From: Devosia naphthalenivorans
Lineage (GTDB): Bacteria; Pseudomonadota; Alphaproteobacteria; Rhizobiales; Devosiaceae
Assembly: GCF_003056355.1 (NCBI RefSeq)
Contig: NZ_PYVW01000004.1
Location: forward strand, 1-64,000
Direction: 5' to 3'
DNA length: 64,000 bases
Below the pieces are notes generated by a model. It made no database searches and was not told the origin of the DNA. It saw nothing but the letters and a program-made list of their open reading frames with translations. The stretch's first letter is position 1, and the number at the start of each line of letters is the position of its first letter. This document shows positions 34,620-42,856 of this stretch, piece by piece. Both the position numbers and the translations under genes were made by a program.

Positions 34620-35939
34620 CTAAGTCGGGGGGACCGAGGCAGAGATCAGTGGGTTGCGCGGCGGCGTGTCGCCCAGACGGTAGGCGGCTTTGAGGCGTTT
34701 CTCCGCATCGGCCGCCGACGCCTCGTCGCGAGCGTGGATGCGGGCGATAGGTGTTTTTGCGTAGAGCCTGGTGCCGAGACCGGCCAGCCGATCGAAGCCG
34801 ACGGCATGGTCGATGGTGTCGGTTGGGGTGGCGCGGCCACCGCCCAGCGCAACCACGGCCATGCCAACGCCGCGCGTGTCGATGTCGATGGCCTTGCCTT
34901 CATCGTCCGCGAAAATATCGCGAACGATGGGCGCGGGCGCCAGATAGTCGTCCATCCGCTCGACGAAGTCGCTTGGTCCGCCGAGTTCAGCAACCATGCG
35001 AGCGAAGCGCTCGGCTGCGCGGCCACTATCGAGCGCGTCTTCGACCAATTGGCGGGCAGCGGCGGCACTGCTGGCCGTTCCGGTCATCAGGGCCAGCTCG
35101 GCGCAGAGAGCCAGCGTCACCTCTTTCAGGCGGGCATCCTGATGCTTGCCGGTAAGGAAGTCGACGGCATTGCGGACCTCGAGGCCGTTGCCGGCGGCAC
35201 TGGCGAGCGGCTCGTTCATGTCGGTGATCAGAGCAGAGGTCTGGAGCCCTGCGCCATTGGCGACGTCGACAAGGCTCTGGGCAAGATCCCTGGAATTCTC
35301 CAGCGTGGGCATGAAGGCCCCGGAGCCGGTCTTGACGTCGAGGATCAGGGCGCCAAGCCCGGCCGCCAGCTTCTTGGATAAGATGGACGCGGTGATCAGA
35401 GAGATGGATTCCACCGTGCCGGTGACGTCCCGGATCGCGTAAAGTGTCTTGTCGGCCGGCGCGAGGTCAGCGGTCTGGCCGATAATGGCGCAGCCGGCGC
35501 TTTTGACCACATGACGGAAAAGGGCATTGTCCGGGCTGGTGGTGTAGCCGGGGATGGCATCGAACTTGTCGAGCGTGCCGCCCGTATGCCCCAGGCCGCG
35601 CCCGGAGATCATCGGCACATAGATGCCGATGGCGGCAAGGATCGGGGCGAGCATGAGGGAGACATTGTCCCCTACCCCGCCAGTGGAATGCTTGTCCGCG
35701 ACAGGGCCGTCCAGATCTGACCAGTCGAGCACCGTGCCGGAATCCCGCATGGCCAGGGTGAGCGCCACGCGCTCGGGCATGGTCATGTCCTTGAAGTACA
35801 CCGCCATGGCAAAGGCTGCCGCTTGGGCATGAGAAACGGTGCCCTCGGCGAACCCGCCGATGAATTGCGCAATGTCGTCGGCTGGAAGGACGTCACCGTC
35901 GCGCTTCCTGATGATGACCTCTTGGGGCAGGAAGACCAT
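34620..35939 (-). CDS. deoA: Thymidine phosphorylase
   Basis: A 439-residue enzyme that splits thymidine and deoxyuridine to base and deoxyribose 1-phosphate. The signature region is SGRGLGHTGGTLDKFDAIPG (about residues 116-135), with KHSTGGVGDNVSLML before it at the phosphate site. The N-terminal helical domain (DGDVLPADDIAQFIGGFAEG) and the C-terminal PYNP domain (about 345 on) are present. It starts three bases after the ALDH16 stop with TAGGA in the overlap. Confidence 0.97.
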   Translation of the reverse strand: MVFLPQEVIIRKRDGDVLPADDIAQFIGGFAEGTVSHAQAAAFAMAVYFKDMTMPERVALTLAMRDSGTVLDWSDLDGPVADKHSTGGVGDNVSLMLAPILAAIGIYVPMISGRGLGHTGGTLDKFDAIPGYTTSPDNALFRHVVKSAGCAIIGQTADLAPADKTLYAIRDVTGTVESISLITASILSKKLAAGLGALILDVKTGSGAFMPTLENSRDLAQSLVDVANGAGLQTSALITDMNEPLASAAGNGLEVRNAVDFLTGKHQDARLKEVTLALCAELALMTGTASSAAAARQLVEDALDSGRAAERFARMVAELGGPSDFVERMDDYLAPAPIVRDIFADDEGKAIDIDTRGVGMAVVALGGGRATPTDTIDHAVGFDRLAGLGTRLYAKTPIARIHARDEASAADAEKRLKAAYRLGDTPPRNPLISASVPPT

Positions 35940-35942
35940 GTC

Positions 35943-38312
35943 CTACGCCCCGTACGGAATCCAGACGTTCTTGACCTGTGTGGCCTTGCTCAGGAAATAG
36001 TCGCCCTCGAAACGCCGGTCGGCAAGATCGTAGTCGAGGCCACGCGTGGTCCAGGTCTGTTTGACATTGGTGATCGAGGCTTTTTCCACCATGGCCGAGG
36101 CTTCGGCGGAGCCGGCGAACCAGAGGGCGTCGACGCCGTCGTGTTCGGCCAGGGTCTTTGCCAAGGTCACGCTGTCGCCGGTGACGATGTTGACGACCCC
36201 GGCAGGCACGTCGGAGGTTTCCATGACCTGATAGAGGTCGGTGATGGACAGCGGCGATGTGGCCGATGGGACCAGCACCACGGTATTGCCCATGGCCAGC
36301 GCCGGAGCGATCAAGGCGATCGAGCCAAGCAGCGGGCGGGAGAGCGGCGCGACGATGCCCATGACGCCGAGAGGCTCGACCATGGCTGCGGCGACAGCGC
36401 GCAAGGGCGGATTGTGCACCGCACCATCGTATTTGTCGGCCCAGCCGGCGAAGGCGAACAGGCGTTCGACGGAGAGCGCCACTTCTTCCGCACCGTCTTC
36501 GCCGGTCTGCGCCAGAATCCGCGCGGCGAACTCGTCACGGCGATAGTCTAGGTTTTCTGCCAGGAAATAGAGGATTTGCGCGCGGGAGTGAGCGGCGGTG
36601 GTAGACCAACCGAGAGCGGCGCGGGCCGCTTCCACGGCGTTGCGGATGTCCTTGCGGTTGCCGTCGCCCACTTCACCGATGAGCTTCCCGGCGGGGTCAA
36701 GCACGGGGCGGCTATAGCCGCTGTCGGGGCGGGCCTGCTTGCCGCCGATATAGTTCTTTGCGGTCTGGTCGAGATGGGCGGCGTCGAGGGGGGAGATTCC
36801 CGTTTTTGCGGGGATGACATTGTGGGCGGGGGCGGGCTTGAGGTCCTTCTCCCAAGCGGGTTTCAAATACGCTGCCATGCCTTCGCGGCCGCCTTCGCGA
36901 CCGAAACCGCTTTCCTTGTAGCCGCCGAAGCCGACGGCGGCGTCGAAATTGTTGGTGCCGTTGATCCAGACCACGCCGGCCTTGATCCTGGGCGCGATAT
37001 CAAGCGCCAGATTGATGTTCTCACTCCAGATGGTGGCGGCAAGGCCATAGCGGGTGTTGTTGGCCAAGGCGACAGCTTCCTCGGGCGTGCGGAAGCTCAT
37101 GGCGACGAGGACCGGTCCAAAGATTTCCTCGGTCACCATCGTATTGGCGGGGGAAACGTTGGTGACCAGAACGGGCTTGAGGAAGCAGGTGCCGCCGGGC
37201 AATTCGCCATCGGGCTCATAGATCACCGCGCCCTCCGCGGCGCCGCGCTGCATAAGGTCACGGATGCGCTCGACCTGCACTGGCGCGACCAGCGCGCCGA
37301 TGTCCACCGACTTGTCGAGCGGGTCGCCGACGCGCAGCGTGGACATGCGCTTCTTGAGCTTGGTGATGAAGCGCTCCTCGATGCTCTCCTGCACCAGAAG
37401 CTGCGAGCCGGCGCAGCAGACCTGGCCCTGATTGAACCAGATGGCATCGACGAGCCCTTCGATGGCGCTGTCGATGTCTGCGTCGTCGAAGACGATATAG
37501 GGCGACTTGCCGCCAAGCTCGAGCGAGAGACCCTTGCCGGTGCCGGCCGTTGCGGCGCGGATGGCCTTGCCCACTTCGGTGGAGCCGGTGAAGGCGATCT
37601 TGTCGATGCCCTTATGGGTGACGATGGCCTCCCCGGTTTCACCCTGGCCGGTGACGATGTTGACGACGCCCTTGGGCAGGCCAACGCGTTGGCAGATCTC
37701 GGCGAACAGCAGCGCAGTCAGCGAGGTGAACTCGGCGGGCTTGAGAATGACGGTGTTGCCTGCGGCAAGAGCCGGGGCAATCTTCCAGGCGAGCATCAGC
37801 AGCGGAAAATTCCACGGGATGATCTGCCCACAGACGCCGTAGGGCACCTGATCGGGGAATTCGCGCGCCAGATGCTGCGCCCAGCCGGCGTGGTGGTAGA
37901 AATGGCGGGCGACCAGCGGAATATCGATGTCGCGGCTCTCGCGGATCGGCTTGCCGTTATCGAGGGTTTCGAGCACGGCGAAGAGGCGTGAGTGCTTCTG
38001 GATGGCGCGGGCGATGGCGTAGAGATATTTGCCGCGTTCGTAGCCCGACAGCGCGCTCCACGGCCCAAAAGCGGCGCGGGCCGCGTTGACGGCAAGATCG
38101 ACGTCCGCAGGTGCTCCCTCCGTCAGGTCGGCCAGCTTTTCGCCGGTGGCCGGATTGTCCGTTGCGAAGGTTGTGCCCGGTTCGGTCCAGTCACCATCGA
38201 TGAAATGACCGAATTTGCGCTCGTGGCTATCGAGCCATGCGATTGCTTGATCGGCGGCTTCGGGCGCCGGGCCATATTCGAGAGTTTCGAAGATTTGCGC
38301 GATCTTGTTCAT
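35943..38312 (-). CDS. ALDH16-type double-domain aldehyde dehydrogenase
   Basis: A 789-residue protein with two aldehyde dehydrogenase modules in one chain. Module 1 (about 30-490) has all catalytic features: WNFP with Asn168, FTGSTEVG, LELGGKSP with Glu265, and GQVCCAGS with catalytic Cys299. Module 2 (about 508-789) has the Rossmann part but no catalytic Cys and is shorter. This layout and length match the ALDH16 family, whose bacterial members keep the Cys. The linker holds VIPAKTGIS (499-507), encoded by a repeat A arm. It lies between deoC and deoA, so acetaldehyde from DeoC is the likely substrate (inference). GGAGA precedes the ATG by seven bases. Confidence 0.9.
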   Translation of the reverse strand: MNKIAQIFETLEYGPAPEAADQAIAWLDSHERKFGHFIDGDWTEPGTTFATDNPATGEKLADLTEGAPADVDLAVNAARAAFGPWSALSGYERGKYLYAIARAIQKHSRLFAVLETLDNGKPIRESRDIDIPLVARHFYHHAGWAQHLAREFPDQVPYGVCGQIIPWNFPLLMLAWKIAPALAAGNTVILKPAEFTSLTALLFAEICQRVGLPKGVVNIVTGQGETGEAIVTHKGIDKIAFTGSTEVGKAIRAATAGTGKGLSLELGGKSPYIVFDDADIDSAIEGLVDAIWFNQGQVCCAGSQLLVQESIEERFITKLKKRMSTLRVGDPLDKSVDIGALVAPVQVERIRDLMQRGAAEGAVIYEPDGELPGGTCFLKPVLVTNVSPANTMVTEEIFGPVLVAMSFRTPEEAVALANNTRYGLAATIWSENINLALDIAPRIKAGVVWINGTNNFDAAVGFGGYKESGFGREGGREGMAAYLKPAWEKDLKPAPAHNVIPAKTGISPLDAAHLDQTAKNYIGGKQARPDSGYSRPVLDPAGKLIGEVGDGNRKDIRNAVEAARAALGWSTTAAHSRAQILYFLAENLDYRRDEFAARILAQTGEDGAEEVALSVERLFAFAGWADKYDGAVHNPPLRAVAAAMVEPLGVMGIVAPLSRPLLGSIALIAPALAMGNTVVLVPSATSPLSITDLYQVMETSDVPAGVVNIVTGDSVTLAKTLAEHDGVDALWFAGSAEASAMVEKASITNVKQTWTTRGLDYDLADRRFEGDYFLSKATQVKNVWIPYGA
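36794..36818. repeat. Single arm of repeat A inside the ALDH16 reading frame
   Basis: The sequence GAGATTCCCGTTTTTGCGGG followed by GATGAC matches the arm of repeat A (core TTCCCGCTTTCGCGGGAA, then TGAC) with about three mismatches. It is read in frame as VIPAKTGIS between the two ALDH modules. The second inverted arm is absent or unrecognisable. Confidence 0.8.
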
Positions 38313-38339
38313 TCGATTTCTCCGGCTCCGTGCAACGGA

Positions 38340-38425
38340 CCTCGTGGTTCGACAGGCTCACCATGAGGTCCGACCGAAAATCGGCGCCTCAGGAGCCCTC
38401 ATGGTGAGCCTGTCGAACCACGAGG
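38340..38425. repeat. Palindromic repeat B between deoC and ALDH16
   Basis: A near-perfect inverted pair: CCTCGTGGTTCGACAGGCTC (from 38340) and GAGCCTGTCGAACCACGAGG (to 38425), with ACCATGAGG and CCTCATGGT extending the arms inward and about 25 bases between. The long hairpin lies in the 124-base gap between deoC and the ALDH16 gene. Confidence 0.93.
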
Positions 38426-38436
38426 GCGGCGCGCAC

Positions 38437-39426
38437 CTAGATCATCGGCTGGCGATAATCAGCCGCGTAGTGTCCGGTCAGGCCATGCTCCATTTGCCGT
38501 TCTATATCGGTGAGCAGTGAACTCGCCCCGAAGCGGAACAGGTGCGGCTGCAGCCAGTGGGTGCCCAGCTCTTCCTTCATCAAGGCCATGTATTTAAGGG
38601 CGTCGCCAGCCGTGGAGATGCCGCCCGCCGGCTTGTAGCCGATCTCGATGCCGGTTTCCTCCGCGAACCAGCGGATCATGCGGATCATGGTGAGCGAGGT
38701 CACCAGGTTGGCATTGACCTTTTCCTTGCCGGTGGAGGTCTTGATGAAGTCGGCGCCGGCCAGCATGCAGACGAGGCTCGCCTTGGCGATATTGGTCTGG
38801 GTGGCAAGCTCGCCGGTGCCCAGAATGGTCTTGATATGCGCTTCGCCGCAGGCCTTGCGGAAGGCGCGGACCTGGTCGTAAAGCGCTTGCCAGTCGCCGC
38901 GCAGCACCATGCCGCGCTCGATGACGATGTCGATTTCCTCGGCGCCGTCCGCGACCGAAAGTTCGATTTCGCGCAGCTTGGTTTCGACCGGCGCCAAGCC
39001 GTGCGGAAAGGCCGTGGACACCGCCGCAACCGGAATTTCCGAGCCCTTCAGTGCAGTCACCGCCGTCTTGACGAAGCTGTGGTAGACACACACGGCGCCG
39101 GGCAGGATACGCAGATCGCCCACATCGAGCTGGTCAACGATATCCTGGCGTAGCGGGTGACGGGCCTTGGCGCAGAGGCGTTCGACGCGGCCGGGCGTAT
39201 CGTCGGCATTGAGCGTCGTCAGGTCGATCAGCGTGATCGCCCGGAGTAACCAGGCCAGCTGGTATTCCTTCTTGACCGTCCTGCGAGTGCCGATGGTCGA
39301 AGCGCGCCGCTCCAGCGCCGAGCGGTTCATGCGGACGCGGCCGACCCAATCGAGATCCAGCGGGAAGCCCGGGTTGCGCTTGTGAACGGCTTCTGACCTG
39401 TGGCTATCGACAATTTTCAGGCTCAT
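38437..39426 (-). CDS. deoC: Deoxyribose-phosphate aldolase
   Basis: A 329-residue class I aldolase that splits 2-deoxyribose 5-phosphate to glyceraldehyde 3-phosphate and acetaldehyde. The Schiff-base lysine is in DFIKTSTGK, and the second active-site Lys is in GYKPAGGIST. It is longer than E. coli DeoC (259), with about 70 extra N-terminal residues as in other alphaproteobacterial and eukaryotic forms. Its ATG overlaps the stop of the purine nucleoside phosphorylase gene (ATGA) and has GGAGG upstream inside that gene. Confidence 0.96.
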   Translation of the reverse strand: MSLKIVDSHRSEAVHKRNPGFPLDLDWVGRVRMNRSALERRASTIGTRRTVKKEYQLAWLLRAITLIDLTTLNADDTPGRVERLCAKARHPLRQDIVDQLDVGDLRILPGAVCVYHSFVKTAVTALKGSEIPVAAVSTAFPHGLAPVETKLREIELSVADGAEEIDIVIERGMVLRGDWQALYDQVRAFRKACGEAHIKTILGTGELATQTNIAKASLVCMLAGADFIKTSTGKEKVNANLVTSLTMIRMIRWFAEETGIEIGYKPAGGISTAGDALKYMALMKEELGTHWLQPHLFRFGASSLLTDIERQMEHGLTGHYAADYRQPMI

Positions 39427-40217
39427 AGTTCCTCCACCAGCGCGGGGATGAGCTTCTTGAGCTTTTCCGCGCCCTGCACAGCCATGGTCTTGGTGTGCTC
39501 ATGGCTGATGTTCTCGGCCGAGAGCCCGGCGCCCATATTGGTGATGGACGAGCAGGCCCACACTTTGAGCCCCAGGAAACGCCCCAGGATCACCTCTGGT
39601 GCCGTGGACATGCCCACGGCATTGGCACCCAGCCGGATCGCCATCTGGATTTCGGCCACGGTCTCAAAGCTGGGGCCAGAATACCAGAGATAGACGCCTT
39701 CGCCGAGCCTGATATCGAGCCGCTCGGCCAAGCCCCGTGCCTTGGCGCGCAGGTCGGAAGCGTAGCAATCGACCATGTTGACAAAGCGGCGGTCGGTGGC
39801 TTCCCCGATCAGCGGGTTCATGCCGGCGTAGTTGATGTGGTCGGCAATGAGCATCAGATCGCCCGGGCGGAAGCGCTCGTCGACGGAGCCGGCGGAGTTG
39901 GTCAACAGCAGGCTTTGCGCGCCCAGTTCGGCCATGGCTTCGAGCGCCGGACGCATGGCGGCGGCGTTGCCGTGTTCGTAATAGTGTTCGCGACCGGACA
40001 GGATTGCCACGCGCTTGCCGCCCATGGTGCCGATAAGGAGGTCGCGCCCATGGCCGGAAACGCCGCCACCTGGGAAGCCCTTGAGTTCGGAAAAGGGGAT
40101 GGTGACCTTGTCGGCCAGTTGATCTCCGATGGCCGAAAGGCCTGAGCCAAGCACGATGGCCGCGGAGATGGGCTCCTTGCCGGCGATCTTCTGGATGGTC
40201 CTGGCGGCTTTGCTCAT
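39423..40217 (-). CDS. punA: Purine nucleoside phosphorylase (trimeric type)
   Basis: A 264-residue phosphorylase that splits purine (deoxy)nucleosides to base and (deoxy)ribose 1-phosphate. The phosphate-binding VLGSGLSAIGD is at about 20-30, LLTNSAGSVDERFRPGDLML marks the active-site region, and GANAVGMSTAPEVI is the C-terminal family block with the base-binding Asn/Glu nearby. It starts 11 bases after the cdd stop; the ATG at 40217 is preferred over a GTG at 40232 because of GAAGAG seven bases upstream. Confidence 0.94.
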   Translation of the reverse strand: MSKAARTIQKIAGKEPISAAIVLGSGLSAIGDQLADKVTIPFSELKGFPGGGVSGHGRDLLIGTMGGKRVAILSGREHYYEHGNAAAMRPALEAMAELGAQSLLLTNSAGSVDERFRPGDLMLIADHINYAGMNPLIGEATDRRFVNMVDCYASDLRAKARGLAERLDIRLGEGVYLWYSGPSFETVAEIQMAIRLGANAVGMSTAPEVILGRFLGLKVWACSSITNMGAGLSAENISHEHTKTMAVQGAEKLKKLIPALVEEL

Positions 40218-40228
40218 GGGGTTACTCT

Positions 40229-40639
40229 TCACTTCGGCAAGTATTCGGGACCAAAGCTGTGCGGCAGCAATTGTTCCAGGGTTTGCACCAGCGGTTCGCC
40301 GTCCACGCCATGGGAGATGACGGTGACATCGAGGTTGGCGAATTCGCGGAGGCGCTGGCGGCAGCCGCCGCAGGGGGTGACGGGCGCTGTGCCGGGCCCC
40401 GTGACATAGATGCGGGTGATGCGGCGGGCCCCGCCGGCGATCATGGCGGCGATGGCGGAGGCTTCAGCGCAATTGCCCTGCGGATAGGCAGCGTTTTCGA
40501 TGTTGCAGCCGGAGTAGATCTTGCCGTCTTCGGCCAGGATCGCCGCGCCCACGGAGAAGCGCGAATAGGGCGCATAGGCCTTGGCACGAATGGCTTCGGC
40601 TGCTTCGAACAAGGCTTGGTCGGTTTGTGTTTTCGACAT
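40229..40639 (-). CDS. cdd: Cytidine deaminase
   Basis: A 136-residue homotetrameric-type enzyme that converts (deoxy)cytidine to (deoxy)uridine. The zinc and catalytic motifs are NCAEASAIAAM (Cys and Glu) and TPCGGCRQRL (two Cys). The N-terminus has PYSRFSVGAAIL and SGCNIENAAYPQG, typical of the substrate pocket. The start at 40639 (MSKTQTDQAL) excludes an upstream part that comes from repeat B. It is the first enzyme gene after the transporter genes. Confidence 0.97.
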   Translation of the reverse strand: MSKTQTDQALFEAAEAIRAKAYAPYSRFSVGAAILAEDGKIYSGCNIENAAYPQGNCAEASAIAAMIAGGARRITRIYVTGPGTAPVTPCGGCRQRLREFANLDVTVISHGVDGEPLVQTLEQLLPHSFGPEYLPK

Positions 40640-40653
40640 CGGTATCCTCAGTA

Positions 40654-40740
40654 GACCTCGTCCTGAGCCTGTCGAAGGACGGAGTCGTGGCACGATTAGT
40701 GTTCCCGACCTCGTGGTTCGACAAGCTCACCATGAGGTCT
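40654..40740. repeat. Palindromic repeat B between the permease gene and cdd
   Basis: Inverted arms GACCTCGTCCTGAGCCTGTC (left) and CTCGTGGTTCGACAAGCTCA (right) around a spacer of about 30 bases, extended by CCATGAGGTC. It fills the gap between the second permease gene and cdd in the nucleoside cluster. Confidence 0.88.
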
Positions 40741-40756
40741 CCGAATGACCGGTGTG

Positions 40757-41722
40757 CTAGCGCTCCTTCGTGTACGGCACGCCGCCGGCTTTGGGACCAA
40801 CGGCCTTGCCGATGAAGCCGGCGAGCAGTACGACGGTCAGCACATAGGGCAGCGCCTGGATGGCTTGCACCGGCACTTCAATGCCGAACAGTTCGGCACT
40901 TTGGAGGCGGATTTGCAGCGCATCGAGGAAGCCGAACAGCAGGCAGGTGAACATGGCCGGCACAGGCTTCCACTTGGCAAAAATCAGCGCGGCGAGCGCG
41001 ATATAGCCCTTGCCGGCGGTCATGTTGTTACCGAAGCCCGAGCCTTGAGCGATGGAAAAATACGCACCGGCCAGGCCGCAGAGCAGCCCAGTGATCAGCA
41101 CCGCCTGGAAGCGAAGCTTGTTCACCGAAATGCCGGCGGTATCGACCGCCTTGGGGTTTTCGCCAACGGCACGCAGGCGCAGTCCGAAGCGGGTGCGATA
41201 GAGCACATAGGCGGTCACAGCCACCATGGCGAAGGCGATGTAGACCAGGAGGTAGTGACCCGAGATCAGGTCAGCGTAGATTGGACCGAGGATTGGCACG
41301 CCGGACAATTCGGCAGCAAAGGGGAGTTGGATCGCGCCGAAGCGGCCATCCGGCCCAAGGGCCGGCGTGCGGCCGCCCTGGTGGAACCATTGCTGGCCCA
41401 GAAAGGTAGTGAGGCCCGCCGCCAGCATGTTGATGGCCACGCCGGCGATCAGCTGGTTACCCTTGAGGGTGATGGCGGCAACACCCTGCAGGCAGGCCGT
41501 CATGACGGACACGGCCATGCCGGCCATCAGGCCGATCCAGGCCGAGCCGGATACGGCCGCTACGGCTGCGGCAGCGAAAGCCGCCGCGAGCATCTTGCCC
41601 TCGAGCCCGATATCGAAAATGCCAGCCCGTTCGGAATAGAGGCCAGCTAGGCAGGCGAGCAGCAGCGGCGTGGAGAGGCGTAGCGTCGCGTCGAGGATCG
41701 AGAGAATGGCGCCCATGTCCAT
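40757..41722 (-). CDS. Nucleoside ABC transporter permease 2 (BmpA-linked)
   Basis: A 321-residue inner-membrane permease of the branched-chain/ribose type found with BMP-family binding proteins (NupQ/YufQ-like). About nine hydrophobic segments are visible. The family blocks ERAGIFDIGLEGKMLAAAF and GYIALAALIFAKWKPVPAM are present. It starts three bases after the first permease gene. It forms the membrane heterodimer with that protein to import nucleosides. Confidence 0.93.
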   Translation of the reverse strand: MDMGAILSILDATLRLSTPLLLACLAGLYSERAGIFDIGLEGKMLAAAFAAAAVAAVSGSAWIGLMAGMAVSVMTACLQGVAAITLKGNQLIAGVAINMLAAGLTTFLGQQWFHQGGRTPALGPDGRFGAIQLPFAAELSGVPILGPIYADLISGHYLLVYIAFAMVAVTAYVLYRTRFGLRLRAVGENPKAVDTAGISVNKLRFQAVLITGLLCGLAGAYFSIAQGSGFGNNMTAGKGYIALAALIFAKWKPVPAMFTCLLFGFLDALQIRLQSAELFGIEVPVQAIQALPYVLTVVLLAGFIGKAVGPKAGGVPYTKER

Positions 41723-41725
41723 GGC

Positions 41726-42856
41726 TTAGCTCTCGCTTTTGACGGTGGAGCGTTCGAGAGCCTCGGCACGGCTTTCCTGGCTGAACAGGGCAAAACCGCG
41801 CTGCAGCCCCGGGCGGAAAAGGCCTTCCATCGCACCGGTGAACAGGATCACCAGGGCCTGGATGATGACGACGACCGTTCGATCCAACCCCGAAATGACA
41901 TATTGCAGCTCATTGCCGCCCTGGTAGAGCGCGCCAAACAGCAGGGCCGCAAGGCCGATGCCGATCGGATGATTGCGCCCCATCAGCGCCACGGCGATAC
42001 CGACAAAGCCGGCATCGGCGACGAAATCCAGCACCAGCCGGTTCTGGACACCCAATACCTCATTGAAGGCGACCATGCCTGCCAGAGCGCCCGAAAGCGT
42101 CATGGTGATCATGATCATGCGCGAATTGGAGATGCCGGCATAGCGCGCCGCCGTCGGGTTGGCGCCCATGGTGCGCAGGGAATAGCCGAAGCGCGTGTGC
42201 CAGATCAGGATATAGACCAGTACCAGGGCGAGCAGCGCCACGAAGATGGAGAAGTTGACCGGCGTGTAGTTGAACGGCGCAAAGAACTGCCCAAGCTTGG
42301 GCATGCGTCCGGCTTCCTCGATCATCGCCGATTCAGGACCGGACACGCCGGCAGGCTTCAACACGCGATTGAGCATGTAGATCATCAGCGCGGCGGCGAT
42401 GAAATTGAACATGATCGTGGTGATGACCACGTGCGAGCCGCGCTTGGCTTGCAGATAGCCGGGCACAAATGCCCACACGCCGCCGAACAGCGCGGCGGCG
42501 AGCATGGCCACGGGAGCGACGATGAGCCAGTGGGTCTGATCGAGCGCAAGCGCCGTTACGATAACGCCAAGCCCAGCGACATAGGCCTGGCCGTTGGCGC
42601 CGATATTGAACAGCCCACCATGGGCAGCAAGCGCCACCGCAAGGCCGGTGAAGATGAAGTTGGTGGCGTAATAAAGCGTGTAGCCGATGTTGTAGCCGTT
42701 GCCGAAAGCACCGGTCACGATGGCCCACATAGCGACGAAAGGATTTTGCCCGATCATCAGCACCACCAGACCCGAGATCAGGAAGGCCAGGATCAGGTTC
42801 AGCACCGGCAAAAGGGCAATGTCGGCCCAGCGCGGCAATGGACGAAGCGCGCTCAT
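41726..42856 (-). CDS. Nucleoside ABC transporter permease 1 (BmpA-linked)
   Basis: A 376-residue permease (NupP/YufP-like) with about ten membrane segments. Family blocks include LAAHGGLFNIGANGQAYVAG and GANPTAARYAGISNSRMIM. The ATG at 42856 overlaps the stop of the ATPase gene (ATGA); the longer frame upstream to 43321 is a shadow of that gene. It pairs with the second permease downstream. Confidence 0.94.
   Translation of the reverse strand: MSALRPLPRWADIALLPVLNLILAFLISGLVVLMIGQNPFVAMWAIVTGAFGNGYNIGYTLYYATNFIFTGLAVALAAHGGLFNIGANGQAYVAGLGVIVTALALDQTHWLIVAPVAMLAAALFGGVWAFVPGYLQAKRGSHVVITTIMFNFIAAALMIYMLNRVLKPAGVSGPESAMIEEAGRMPKLGQFFAPFNYTPVNFSIFVALLALVLVYILIWHTRFGYSLRTMGANPTAARYAGISNSRMIMITMTLSGALAGMVAFNEVLGVQNRLVLDFVADAGFVGIAVALMGRNHPIGIGLAALLFGALYQGGNELQYVISGLDRTVVVIIQALVILFTGAMEGLFRPGLQRGFALFSQESRAEALERSTVKSES

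Noticed and set aside
36794..36818. Frameshift or pseudogene in the ALDH16 gene
   Set aside because: The frame is open across the repeat arm, both modules are intact and the length matches the family.
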